Assembly: GCF_000425425.1 (NCBI RefSeq)
Contig: NZ_AUDK01000002.1
Location: 124,001-188,000, forward strand
Source: Flavobacterium daejeonense DSM 17708
Lineage (GTDB): Bacteria; Bacteroidota; Bacteroidia; Flavobacteriales; Flavobacteriaceae
DNA length: 64,000 nt
Reading direction: 5' to 3'
Shown: positions 18,252-26,154 of the stretch, one piece after another
Position numbering within the stretch: the first letter of the stretch is position 1
Layout of the letters: every line of letters begins with the position of its first letter
Position numbers and translations under genes: made by a program
Notes under the pieces: model-generated
Seen by the model: the letters and a program-made list of their open reading frames with translations, nothing else
Told to the model about the DNA's origin: nothing
Database searches by the model: none

Positions 18252-20366
18252 ATGAAAAAAAGCTGGCTGGTTTTGTTTTTTACTTCCGTTTTGGGTTTTG
18301 CCCAAAATACAAATTTGAATTCTTTAGGTACCGTTAATACTTCCCGTTTTCCGGTTTTTTCAAGTTGTGAAAATCTGGAAAATCAGGAATTGCAAAATTG
18401 TTTTTATACCGAAGTGCAGGATTTTGTTTTTCAGAATTTTGTGGTTCCTGAAGATTTAGTTCGAAATAATTTCAAAGGAAATGTAAAAGTGCTTTTTGAA
18501 GTCAATGCCAAAGGGGTTTTCAAAGTGATTTATGTGAACGCCGTTGACGAAAAATTAATTGAGGAAACCAAAAGAGTTTTTTCAAAATTTCCAAAAATTA
18601 CTCCGGCAACATATAATGGAAAACCGGAATATTCGAAATATAACATAACAATAGCCATACCATTAAAAAGTGCTGCGACTCTGGCAGCTGAGAATTTGGC
18701 GAAAGCCGATATTCTTAGAAATACAACCCAACAATTGACCGAATTGGATAGCATGGTATATCATAAATATAATAATCCGGAGTTAGAAAGTCATTTAAAT
18801 ATTCCTTTTTCACATAGCTATTATGCACAATTTGATGCTGCAATTAATCAAGTAGGAAGTAATAATCATACCGCTTCAAAGCCTTATACGTATGCAGAAG
18901 TAGCTAAATATTATGATTTTAAAAAAGTCAATGAGCAATTGAAGAAACAAACTACCGGCTGGTGGACCCGAAAATTATGGAATGAAAACACGGTTGAGAT
19001 TAAAGGAGAAGATTATTGGTTTACGTTAAATCCGGTTTTTGATTTGCAGTTAGGGAGGTCTTCCGGGAATACCAATGTGAATACTTTTGTCAATACCCGA
19101 GCCATTAATTTTAGAGGAGGTTTAGGTGATAAGCTTAATTTTTCGACTACTATTTTTGAAAGCCAGGGGCGTTTTGCGGATTATTATAACCAATATGCCG
19201 AATCGATTAAACCTTCGGGGGGAAATCCGGCGGTTGTTCCGGGAATTGGGATAGCCAAAGAATTTAAAACGGATGCTTATGATTTTCCGATGGCAGAAGC
19301 CAATATTACTTTTACTCCCAATAAATTTATGGATATGCAATTGGGATATGGCAGAAATTTTATTGGTGATGGTTATCGTTCTTTGTTGGAAAGTGATGGC
19401 GCGAGTCCGTATCCTTATTTTAAGCTGAATACAAAGTTTTGGAAGATAAAATATACAAACACTTATATGTGGCTCAAAGATATTCGTCCGGAAGTAACGG
19501 AGGATAAAACCTATGCGACTAAGTTTATGGCGAATCATTATTTGAGTTGGAATGTGTCCAATCGATTGAATTTAGGATTTTTTGAATCGGTGGTGTGGAC
19601 GAATGGAAACGACAGAGGTTTTGATGCCAGTTTTGTAAATCCGATTATTTTTTATCGCGCGGTGGAATTTGGGTCTTCTTCTAAGTCGGGGAATGCCTTA
19701 CTTGGTTTGACATTTAAATACAAATGGAATAATCAGCTTAATTTTTACGGACAATTTCTCTTAGACGAATTTTCTTTGAATGATATTAAAGAAGGCAATA
19801 ATAGCTGGAAAAATAAATATGGCTATCAAGTAGGTGCAAAATATTACAATGCATTCCATGTGCCAAATTTGTTATTGCAAGTGGAATATAATAGAGTGCG
19901 ACCTTATGTGTATTCGCACAGTGAACCAATTACTAATTACGGACATAATAACCAAAGTTTAGGGCATCAGTGGGGAGCTAATTTTGGCGAATTCATCGCT
20001 ATTGCCCGTTACCACCAGGGAAGATGGTTTGCTGATTTGAAAGTAACCAGTGCTATAAGAGGATTTGATTTTGTCGCTTCGGGAGCCAATTCTAATTACG
20101 GAACGAATATTTATCGTGATTATGATGAAGAGCGTTTTGCTAATTCAGGTGTAAAAGTGGGGCAAGGAAATAAAACCAATTTTTTCATGACCGATGTTCA
20201 GGGCGGTTATTTGATTAATCCGTCCACTAATTTGAAATTATTTGCGAGTTATATCTACAGGGATTTCAACCCAATAGAAAATACAACTACAGTATTTAAA
20301 GAAAGCACTCATTGGTTTTCAATTGGAATACGCTCGGATATTTTTAACTGGTATTTTGATTATTGA
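18252..20366 (+). CDS. remB: TonB-like domain plus outer-membrane barrel protein, probable gliding protein RemB
   Basis: A 704-residue exported protein. A signal peptide (1-19, ending GFAQ) is followed by a region at about 30-140 that resembles the TonB C-terminal domain (FPVFSSCENL, VKVLFEVNAKGVFKVIYVNA, KITPATYNGKPE). The remainder (about 200-704) is a beta-rich, aromatic-rich barrel like capsule-assembly Wzi proteins, ending in FNWYFDY. I recall the same architecture and the deoC neighbour for proteins annotated RemB, which is linked to gliding in Flavobacterium; this identification is from memory and not certain. If correct, it would act at the outer membrane together with SprA-secreted gliding components. 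Confidence 0.6.
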   Translation: MKKSWLVLFFTSVLGFAQNTNLNSLGTVNTSRFPVFSSCENLENQELQNCFYTEVQDFVFQNFVVPEDLVRNNFKGNVKVLFEVNAKGVFKVIYVNAVDEKLIEETKRVFSKFPKITPATYNGKPEYSKYNITIAIPLKSAATLAAENLAKADILRNTTQQLTELDSMVYHKYNNPELESHLNIPFSHSYYAQFDAAINQVGSNNHTASKPYTYAEVAKYYDFKKVNEQLKKQTTGWWTRKLWNENTVEIKGEDYWFTLNPVFDLQLGRSSGNTNVNTFVNTRAINFRGGLGDKLNFSTTIFESQGRFADYYNQYAESIKPSGGNPAVVPGIGIAKEFKTDAYDFPMAEANITFTPNKFMDMQLGYGRNFIGDGYRSLLESDGASPYPYFKLNTKFWKIKYTNTYMWLKDIRPEVTEDKTYATKFMANHYLSWNVSNRLNLGFFESVVWTNGNDRGFDASFVNPIIFYRAVEFGSSSKSGNALLGLTFKYKWNNQLNFYGQFLLDEFSLNDIKEGNNSWKNKYGYQVGAKYYNAFHVPNLLLQVEYNRVRPYVYSHSEPITNYGHNNQSLGHQWGANFGEFIAIARYHQGRWFADLKVTSAIRGFDFVASGANSNYGTNIYRDYDEERFANSGVKVGQGNKTNFFMTDVQGGYLINPSTNLKLFASYIYRDFNPIENTTTVFKESTHWFSIGIRSDIFNWYFDY

Positions 20367-20414
20367 TAGTATATTCAAAATCGTAGTTTGGCATTAATTT
20401 TAATAAAAAGAGAT

Positions 20415-20795
20415 ATGAATGATAAAGAAATTGAAAGCGTATCAAATTTAGAGCCTTTTAAAAGGTATCAATATTTTATTAAAAAGATTGCAGATTTTGA
20501 AGAATTGTGGACGATAATTAATGGTAGTGGAGATTTTGCTCTTTCTGATATTGACGGTAAAGTATTGATTTCATTTTGGTCTGCTAAAGAATTCGTTAAT
20601 TCGAATTTAAATAATGGATGGGAAAATTGCAGACCTAAAAAATTAACACTGGGAGATTTAGAGGATGAAATATTTGATTTAATAGCATCTGAAAATTATT
20701 TAATTAATGTTTTTCCTGTGAATGGAAAATCAGGTTTTGTGGTTGGTTTAGATGAGTTTGCAAGAGATTTAAGCGATGAATTAGAGAATTATTAG
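20415..20795 (+). CDS. DUF2750 family protein
   Basis: A soluble 126-residue protein. The pattern FKRYQYFIKKIADFEELWTI (read in parts) and FVVGLDEFARDLSDELE near the end fit the DUF2750 family, whose function is unknown. The ATG at 20415 is preferred; an in-frame TTG at 20388 would add nine residues with no family support. It has no signal peptide or membrane segment. It lies alone between remB and ctaB, and appears more AT-rich than its neighbours, as is usual for accessory genes. Confidence 0.7.
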   Translation: MNDKEIESVSNLEPFKRYQYFIKKIADFEELWTIINGSGDFALSDIDGKVLISFWSAKEFVNSNLNNGWENCRPKKLTLGDLEDEIFDLIASENYLINVFPVNGKSGFVVGLDEFARDLSDELENY

Positions 20796-20884
20796 TTTTT
20801 TCAAGGGGCTTATTAAGTTAATGTTTAAAAATATTATTCTAAAACAACTTAAATTTTTCTTCAACAATATTTTATGATTAGTTT

Positions 20885-20916
20885 TTTGTCAATTCCCTTT
20901 TGATGCGTTACTTTTG
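20885..20916 (+). promoter_or_regulatory. Full Bacteroidota promoter of ctaB (TTTG-N20-TACTTTTG)
   Basis: TTTG at 20885-20888 and TACTTTTG at 20909-20916 are separated by 20 bases, close to the textbook -33/-7 arrangement. The in-frame TTG at 20914 lies inside the -7 box, so ctaB translation must begin downstream, at the ATG at 20938. Confidence 0.8.
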
Positions 20917-20937
20917 CAGCAGTTTTACAAAAACCTA

Positions 20938-21852
20938 ATGAAAACGGCATTGAGCACAACTACACATACAGTTTCCCTGAAATCAATTTTTACCGATTTT
21001 AAAGAAATCACTAAGGCAGGATTAGCCATTAGTGTGTTGTTTTCGTCTATTGCGGGTTATCTTTTAGGTTTTAATGATGCGCAACCTTTTGAGTGGTCGG
21101 TGTTATTAATGCTTTGTGTAGGTGGTTATTGCATGGTAGGGGCTTCCAATGCTTTCAATCAGGTAATCGAAAGAGATTTGGACGCCTTGATGGATCGAAC
21201 TAAAAACCGTCCGGTGCCTTCAGGAAGAATGGCGCCAAATGTTGCTTTGGTTGTGGCTAGTTTACTGACCATTGCGGGAATTACATTGTTGTATATGATT
21301 AATCCTAAAACAGCGATGTTTGGGGCGATTTCCATTTTTTTATATACCAGTGTTTATACGCCGCTTAAAACCATTACTTCTTTATCGGTATTTGTGGGGG
21401 CTTTTCCGGGAGCGATTCCTTTTATGTTAGGCTGGGTGGCTGCGACTGGTGATTTTGGAATTGAGGCCGGGACTTTGTTTTTGATTCAGTTTTTCTGGCA
21501 ATTTCCTCATTTCTGGGCTATTGGCTGGTTTTTATATGATGATTATGCGAAAGCCGGTTTTTATATGTTGCCAACGGGTAAAAAAGATAACGGAACGGCT
21601 TTGCAGGTAATTTTATATACGATTTGGTTGATTATTGCTTCGCTTTTGCCAAGTTTAGGTTATACCGGAAAATTGTTTATTTCTCCTTATGCGGCTGTTG
21701 CGGTATTTTTATTAGGACTTTGGATGCTGTATTATGCAGTGCGATTGCATAAAATAAAAACAGCAAAGGCGGCCCGAACCTTAATGTTGGTGAGCGTATC
21801 GTATATTTCCTTGTTGCAATTGGTTTATATAATTGATAAATTTTTAAGATAG
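20938..21852 (+). CDS. ctaB: Protoheme IX farnesyltransferase (heme O synthase)
   Basis: Membrane prenyltransferase that adds a farnesyl group to heme b, giving heme O for heme-copper oxidases. The 304-residue protein has about eight or nine membrane helices. Active-site motifs of the UbiA family are visible: NAFNQVIERDLDALMDRTKNRP (first Asp-rich motif, read in parts) and WFLYDDYAKAGFYMLP (second). It heads an oxidase assembly cluster with subunit III genes starting two bases after its stop. The start is set by the promoter, whose -7 box covers the upstream TTG. Confidence 0.96.
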   Translation: MKTALSTTTHTVSLKSIFTDFKEITKAGLAISVLFSSIAGYLLGFNDAQPFEWSVLLMLCVGGYCMVGASNAFNQVIERDLDALMDRTKNRPVPSGRMAPNVALVVASLLTIAGITLLYMINPKTAMFGAISIFLYTSVYTPLKTITSLSVFVGAFPGAIPFMLGWVAATGDFGIEAGTLFLIQFFWQFPHFWAIGWFLYDDYAKAGFYMLPTGKKDNGTALQVILYTIWLIIASLLPSLGYTGKLFISPYAAVAVFLLGLWMLYYAVRLHKIKTAKAARTLMLVSVSYISLLQLVYIIDKFLR

Positions 21853-21854
21853 TT

Positions 21855-22442
21855 ATGAGTGTTTCAATCACAGCGGAAGAGCAAAAAGAGCGAAGTGCAA
21901 AATCGTCCAAAATGATTTTGTTGTTTGCAATGGTGAGTATGTTTATGATGTTTGCCGGATTGACGAGTGCTTTTATTGTAAGTAAGTCAAGGGTGGACTG
22001 GTTGAATAATTTTCAATTACCAACGGCTTTTTACTTTAGTACGGCAGTTATTTTGGCTTGTAGTGTAACTTTTCATTTGGCTAAAAAAGCAATTCAGCAG
22101 GATAACCGTTCTAAAACTACGGCGATGTTGTTAGCTACATTGGCTTTAGGTGTTGTATTTGTGATTTCACAGTTTGCTGGTTTTGGACAAATCATCGAAA
22201 GTGGTTATTATATGACCGGAGAAGGGAGTTCGATAACAGTAACTTTCTTATATATTATAGCGTTTATGCACTTGCTGCACCTGGCGGGAGGGATAATTTC
22301 GCTTTTAATCATAATTTATAATCATTTTAAACAAAAATACAATTCAGCTCAAACTCTTGGTATAGAACTAGGTGCGATGTATTGGCACTTTCTGGACTTA
22401 CTGTGGGTTTTATTATTTTTATTTATATATTTCTTTAAATAA
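21855..22442 (+). CDS. Heme-copper oxidase subunit III-like protein (short)
   Basis: A 195-residue membrane protein with five predicted helices (20-42, 52-72, 85-105, 122-148, 165-192). The end, LGAMYWHFLDLLWVLLFLFIY, is the typical subunit III closing segment, and HLLHLAGGIISLL matches the HG/HxxHV helix. It lacks the first two helices of seven-helix subunit III, as do other five-helix versions. It starts two bases after ctaB and precedes the longer subunit III gene, a pairing I know from other Bacteroidota. The two may be alternate or joint subunits of the CoxAB oxidase. Confidence 0.88.
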   Translation: MSVSITAEEQKERSAKSSKMILLFAMVSMFMMFAGLTSAFIVSKSRVDWLNNFQLPTAFYFSTAVILACSVTFHLAKKAIQQDNRSKTTAMLLATLALGVVFVISQFAGFGQIIESGYYMTGEGSSITVTFLYIIAFMHLLHLAGGIISLLIIIYNHFKQKYNSAQTLGIELGAMYWHFLDLLWVLLFLFIYFFK

Positions 22443-22452
22443 GAAAAAAACG

Positions 22453-22460
22453 TAAATTTG
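22453..22460 (+). promoter_or_regulatory. -7 box TAAATTTG before the long subunit III gene
   Basis: Exact TAnnTTTG match 25 bases before the ATG at 22486. It would let the subunit III/IV genes be expressed apart from ctaB. No clear -33 box. Confidence 0.45.
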
Positions 22461-22485
22461 GGAACTTTTTAACGAATATCTTTAT

Positions 22486-23457
22486 ATGGAAGCGACAGTT
22501 ACTACTGCAAATAACGAAGGAACAACTTGGGGAGGCGGCAATGAGCCAATGAGAGCAAGTTATGGTAAAATGATGATGTGGTTCTTTATCATGTCTGATG
22601 CCTTGACTTTCTCGGGATTTTTAGCAGCTTACGGTTTTTCAAGATTTAAATTTATTGAAACTTGGCCATTGGCCGATGAGGTGTTTACGCACTTCCCATT
22701 TATGCATGGAGTTTCTGCTCCAATGTACTATGTGGCATTTATGACTTTTATTTTGATCTTCTCATCTGTAACAATGGTTTTAGCTGTTGATGCAGGTCAC
22801 CAAATGAAGAAAAATAAAGTGACACTTTACATGTTTTTAACTATTATTGGGGGTTTAATTTTCGTTGGTTCTCAAGCTTGGGAGTGGAAAAACTTCATCA
22901 AAGGAGAGTACGGAGCTATTGAAACAAAAGGAGGAAGTGTTCTTCAGTTTGTTAAAGATGGTAAACAAATTGCTCTTGCTGATTTTGCAGTAAAGTTGCC
23001 TGAAGAAAGGGAGCAATTGTCAAGAAGCCGTGCAACATGGTTTATGGAAGAATCAAGCTTGCCTTCTTATTCTGTAGCTGAAATTCAGGCTGGTTTCAAA
23101 GCGCATCCTGATGTGTTAATCAGAACGGAATTGATTCATGATAAAAGCAAAGTTATTCTTTCAAGAGCAGAATCTGAAGTAAGATTAAAAGACGCTGCTT
23201 ATGTTGTTGAAGGGGCTAACTTAGTAAGAAATGAATATGGTAATAAATTGTTTGCTGATTTCTTCTTCTTTATTACTGGTTTCCACGGATTCCACGTGTT
23301 CTCGGGAGTTATTATTAATATCGTTATTTTCTTTAATGTGTTGATAGGAACATATGAGAAAAGAAAAAGTTACGAAATGGTAGAAAAAGTTGGATTGTAC
23401 TGGCACTTTGTAGATTTAGTGTGGGTATTTGTATTTACAGTTTTCTATCTAGTTTAA
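22486..23457 (+). CDS. Cytochrome c oxidase subunit III with large periplasmic-loop insert
   Basis: A 323-residue subunit III of the heme-copper oxidase in the inner membrane. Helices lie at about 28-50, 78-100, 112-132, 255-282 and 298-322. The closing helices show FHGFHVFSGVI and LYWHFVDLVWVFVFTVFY, typical of the family. Between the third and fourth helix (about 140-254) is a hydrophilic stretch of some 110 residues, rich in charged residues, that is absent from standard subunit III. The insert is in frame and well-behaved in codon use, so it looks like a lineage feature, not an error. Subunit IV follows after 20 bases. Confidence 0.92.
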   Translation: MEATVTTANNEGTTWGGGNEPMRASYGKMMMWFFIMSDALTFSGFLAAYGFSRFKFIETWPLADEVFTHFPFMHGVSAPMYYVAFMTFILIFSSVTMVLAVDAGHQMKKNKVTLYMFLTIIGGLIFVGSQAWEWKNFIKGEYGAIETKGGSVLQFVKDGKQIALADFAVKLPEEREQLSRSRATWFMEESSLPSYSVAEIQAGFKAHPDVLIRTELIHDKSKVILSRAESEVRLKDAAYVVEGANLVRNEYGNKLFADFFFFITGFHGFHVFSGVIINIVIFFNVLIGTYEKRKSYEMVEKVGLYWHFVDLVWVFVFTVFYLV

Positions 23458-23477
23458 TTTTTTAAAGTTTTTATATT

Positions 23478-23828
23478 ATGGCACACGCACATGAATCAAA
23501 TGCAGGTAGAATTTGGAAAGTATTTGGAATTTTATCAGTAGTTACAATTATAGAGGTACTTTTAGGGATTTATAAACCAGATGTTATTCATCGTCAGTAC
23601 TTCCTTGGGTTAAGCTTGTTGAATTGGATTTTCTACGCGCTTACAGTATTTAAAGCTTATTACATTGTTTGGGCTTTTATGCACTTAGAAGGTGAAAAAC
23701 CTAGCCTTAGATGGTCTATCGTTTTACCTATTGTTTTTCTTGTCTTATACTTACTTTTCATTCTGTTGACTGAAGGGCATTATATTTATGGGGTTTTTAA
23801 AGATTCAACCATTAAATGGAATTTTTAA
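23478..23828 (+). CDS. Cytochrome c oxidase subunit IV-like protein
   Basis: A 116-residue membrane protein with three helices (about 15-32, 42-70, 78-100). The VFKAYYIVWAFMHLEGEK region is characteristic of small bacterial subunit IV (CoxD/CyoD-like) proteins, which help assemble the oxidase. The N-terminus is MAHAHES, a minor echo of the His-rich start of CoxA. It is the last gene before a strong terminator. Confidence 0.9.
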   Translation: MAHAHESNAGRIWKVFGILSVVTIIEVLLGIYKPDVIHRQYFLGLSLLNWIFYALTVFKAYYIVWAFMHLEGEKPSLRWSIVLPIVFLVLYLLFILLTEGHYIYGVFKDSTIKWNF

Positions 23829-23842
23829 CACTATATTAATTC

Positions 23843-23875
23843 AAAAAAAGGGCACGCTATTGCGTGCCTTTTTTT
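23843..23875 (+). terminator. Terminator after oxidase subunit IV
   Basis: GGCACGC at 23851-23857 pairs with GCGTGCC at 23862-23868, flanked by an A run upstream and a long T run downstream. The T run merges with the -7 box of the next gene. Confidence 0.9.
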
Positions 23876-23882
23876 ATTTTTG
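23875..23882 (+). promoter_or_regulatory. -7 box TATTTTTG of the SCO-like gene
   Basis: Exact TAnnTTTG match directly after the terminator, 21 bases before the ATG at 23904. An upstream in-frame TTG at 23880 lies within the box and can be ruled out as a start. Confidence 0.6.
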
Positions 23883-23903
23883 CAATTAAAATTACTTTCC
23901 CTA

Positions 23904-24545
23904 ATGAAAAAAAATATTGTTCTTTTTGTACTTTTTGTGTTGCCAATTGTTGCTTATCTCTTTTTTGCTTCAGGAGTTAACAGTTTTACAAAATTACCTG
24001 TCATTACGCCTAAAGTTGTCGACTTAGGAAATTGGGAGTCATTAAGAGGAGAGAAAGTAAGTTTGAATAATAAAATTACCATTTTGGGTTTTTCGGGGAC
24101 TGAGGTTTTGAAAAACAGAGGAAATCTATTCAATCTAAACGAAAAAATCTACCAACGTTATCACAATTTTAAAGATTTACAGTTTGTAATGGTTTGCCCG
24201 TTAGGAACTGAAAAAGATGTCAAAAGTATCATGGATGCTTTCGATGATTTTACCGATGTGTCACATTGGTATTTTGTTTTTACAACTCCTGAAGAAATCA
24301 AAAACTATTACAGTCAGTTGAAATTAAAAGAAAGTTTAGGCGCTAACTTTGGGACTTCAAATGTGTATATCGTAGATAAGGAGAGAAATTTGAGAGGAAG
24401 AAATGGCGACAAAGATTATAAAGAAGGTTATGATACTTTTCATCCGTCTGATTTGAGTAATGAAATGCTAGACGATTTTAAAATTATTCTTTACGAATAT
24501 CGTGCAGCATTGAAAAAGAATCACAACGCAACTAAACAATTGTAA
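23904..24545 (+). CDS. SCO-like membrane-anchored protein without the CxxxC motif
   Basis: A 213-residue protein with one N-terminal membrane anchor (4-24) and a periplasmic domain. The order of secondary structure (TILGFSGTEVL, DLQFVMVCPLG, GANFGTSNVYIVDKERNLRGRNG) resembles the thioredoxin fold of SCO proteins, and it sits just before a true SCO gene. It has one cysteine (VMVCPLG), placed elsewhere than the metal-binding pair. The family is not named by anything I can recognise with certainty. It may be a degenerate SCO that assists oxidase CuA assembly. The start was chosen from the promoter position and signal anchor MKKNIVLFVLF. Confidence 0.75.
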   Translation: MKKNIVLFVLFVLPIVAYLFFASGVNSFTKLPVITPKVVDLGNWESLRGEKVSLNNKITILGFSGTEVLKNRGNLFNLNEKIYQRYHNFKDLQFVMVCPLGTEKDVKSIMDAFDDFTDVSHWYFVFTTPEEIKNYYSQLKLKESLGANFGTSNVYIVDKERNLRGRNGDKDYKEGYDTFHPSDLSNEMLDDFKIILYEYRAALKKNHNATKQL

Positions 24546-24554
24546 ATAGTTATT

Positions 24555-25241
24555 ATGTTTAAAAATAAATCCTATATCGGAATTGCATTTATCGTTTTAA
24601 TTTTTGGAATTTATGCTGTTCCAAAGATTGTTTCCCGAATTCAAAATTCTGATGTCGTAAAAGCAGATCGTTTGGATAAACTTTCTTCCGATTCGAATGC
24701 CGAAGTGGCTTTAGAAAAAATTGGTCCGGCTCCCAAATTCGATTTGATAAATCAGGACGGAAAAAAAGTTACTAATGAAACTTATAAAGGGAAGGTATAT
24801 GTTTTGGAATTTTTCTTTACGACCTGTCCTTCCATTTGTCCTAAAATGAATCAAAGCATGTTGATTATCGAAAAGAAATTTTTTGGAAATCCTAATTTCG
24901 GAATTGTTTCTATCACCATTGATCCGATGCATGATACACCGGAAGTTTTAAAATCACATGCCGAACTGATTGGGGTAAAATCATCCAACTGGAATTTCTT
25001 AACCGGAGACCGTCAAACTATTTTTGATTTGGCTAACAAAGGATTCAATTTGTATGCAGGAGAAAACAGTAAAGTAAACGGCGGTTTTGAGCATTCCGGA
25101 ATGTTTGCTTTAATTGATAAAAACGGTAATATTCGTTGCAGAAAAGATGAATTTGGAAATCCGATTTTATATTATGACGGCTTAGACAAAAAAGGAGTTA
25201 GGGATATTCAACAGGATATCAGTATTTTATTAGCAGAATAA
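24555..25241 (+). CDS. SCO1/SenC family copper chaperone
   Basis: Membrane-anchored thioredoxin-fold protein that delivers copper to the CuA site of oxidase subunit II. The 228-residue protein has an anchor at 7-27, the copper motif C91-P-S-I-C95-P and the third ligand H180 in GGFEHSGMFALID. It starts nine bases after the SCO-like gene and ends three bases before the DUF420 gene, so these are cotranscribed. It is the natural partner of coxB in this window. Confidence 0.95.
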   Translation: MFKNKSYIGIAFIVLIFGIYAVPKIVSRIQNSDVVKADRLDKLSSDSNAEVALEKIGPAPKFDLINQDGKKVTNETYKGKVYVLEFFFTTCPSICPKMNQSMLIIEKKFFGNPNFGIVSITIDPMHDTPEVLKSHAELIGVKSSNWNFLTGDRQTIFDLANKGFNLYAGENSKVNGGFEHSGMFALIDKNGNIRCRKDEFGNPILYYDGLDKKGVRDIQQDISILLAE

Positions 25242-25244
25242 GTA

Positions 25245-25787
25245 ATGGAAAAACAAAATTTGGAAACCAAATACAACAAGTGGATTGTAGTATTATCTGT
25301 AGCGATACCTTTAGTGGTGGCTTTGCTTTTTGGAGTGAATTTAAGAAAAATGGGTTATGATGTAGAACCATTATCTTTTTTGCCTCCTATCTATGCTACG
25401 ATTAATGGTATAACTGCTATTTTATTATTACTGGCTGTTAACGCTATAAAAAACGGAAAAGTAAAATTACACGAAAACCTGATGAAAACAGCTATTGGCT
25501 GTTCGGTAGCTTTTTTAGGAATGTATGTGGCTTATCATATGACATCTGATTCGACTAAATTTGGTGGTGAAGGAATAATAAAATACATCTACTATTTTAT
25601 TTTGGTAACCCATATTGTACTTTCTATTGTGATTATTCCATTGGTTTTAATTACGTATGTGCGTGCTTTGGCAAAGGTATTTGATAAGCATAAAAAGATT
25701 GCTAAAATTACCTATCCTATTTGGTTGTACGTAGCTGTAACCGGTGTAGTGGTTTATTTAATGATTGCTCCTTATTATGCGCACTAA
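25245..25787 (+). CDS. DUF420 family membrane protein
   Basis: A 180-residue protein with five hydrophobic helices (about 14-28, 45-65, 80-98, 112-138, 155-176). Conserved histidines sit in KLHENLMKTAIG, AYHMTSD and VTHIVLSI, as in DUF420/YozB proteins found beside oxidase assembly genes. The precise function is not known; roles in oxidase or heme biogenesis have been proposed from context. It is tightly linked to the SCO gene upstream. Confidence 0.9.
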   Translation: MEKQNLETKYNKWIVVLSVAIPLVVALLFGVNLRKMGYDVEPLSFLPPIYATINGITAILLLLAVNAIKNGKVKLHENLMKTAIGCSVAFLGMYVAYHMTSDSTKFGGEGIIKYIYYFILVTHIVLSIVIIPLVLITYVRALAKVFDKHKKIAKITYPIWLYVAVTGVVVYLMIAPYYAH

Positions 25788-25854
25788 AGTTAAAAGTCTG
25801 ATGTTAGAAGTTAGGGGAGAAAGTCCCAAATCTCAAATTCTAAATTCTAAAACT

Positions 25855-26073
25855 ATGACAATTTTTTTTGGAATTTGTTTTTTGTTTTTTGGAATTTCAA
25901 CTTATGCGCAATGCGCCATGTGTAGAGCTGCTTTGACAAATGATGGAAATATTGAGCAGGCAAAAGCGGTTAACGATGGTATTGTTTACCTGATGGTGAT
26001 TCCTTATTTGTTGGTTGCTCTCGTTGGTTATTTTGTTTACAAAATGAGAAAATCCAAGTCAAAATCTGAATAA
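25855..26073 (+). CDS. Small exported membrane protein with CAMC motif
   Basis: A 72-residue protein: signal sequence (ending YAQ), then C-A-M-C-R-A-A-L-T-N-D, an acidic short loop, and one membrane helix (about 44-62) with a Lys-rich cytoplasmic tail. The ATG at 25855 is chosen because the signal peptide begins there; the same frame is open further upstream but runs through a spacer repeat. The CxxC directly after the signal peptide suggests metal or redox binding outside the cytoplasm. I do not know a named family. Position after SCO and DUF420 suggests oxidase assembly. Confidence 0.7.
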   Translation: MTIFFGICFLFFGISTYAQCAMCRAALTNDGNIEQAKAVNDGIVYLMVIPYLLVALVGYFVYKMRKSKSKSE

Positions 26074-26154
26074 TTCTATATAAAGGAAATTTCTAATTTA
26101 GGATTAATTGATATTTGATATTGCCATTGAAACTGAAATTGTCATTTCAATCGT

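Noticed and set aside
20914..20937. TTG at 20914 as the start of ctaB
   Set aside because: The codon lies inside the -7 promoter box; the ATG at 20938 gives the typical N-terminus.
25788..25854. Spacer AAATCTCAAATTCTAAATTC-type repeats as an insertion element
   Set aside because: Only short direct repeats are seen, with no terminal inverted repeats or transposase.
26074..26154. ATTGAAA/TTTCAAT pairs as a terminator between convergent genes
   Set aside because: The stem is only seven bases, with a long loop and no T run; too weak to list.
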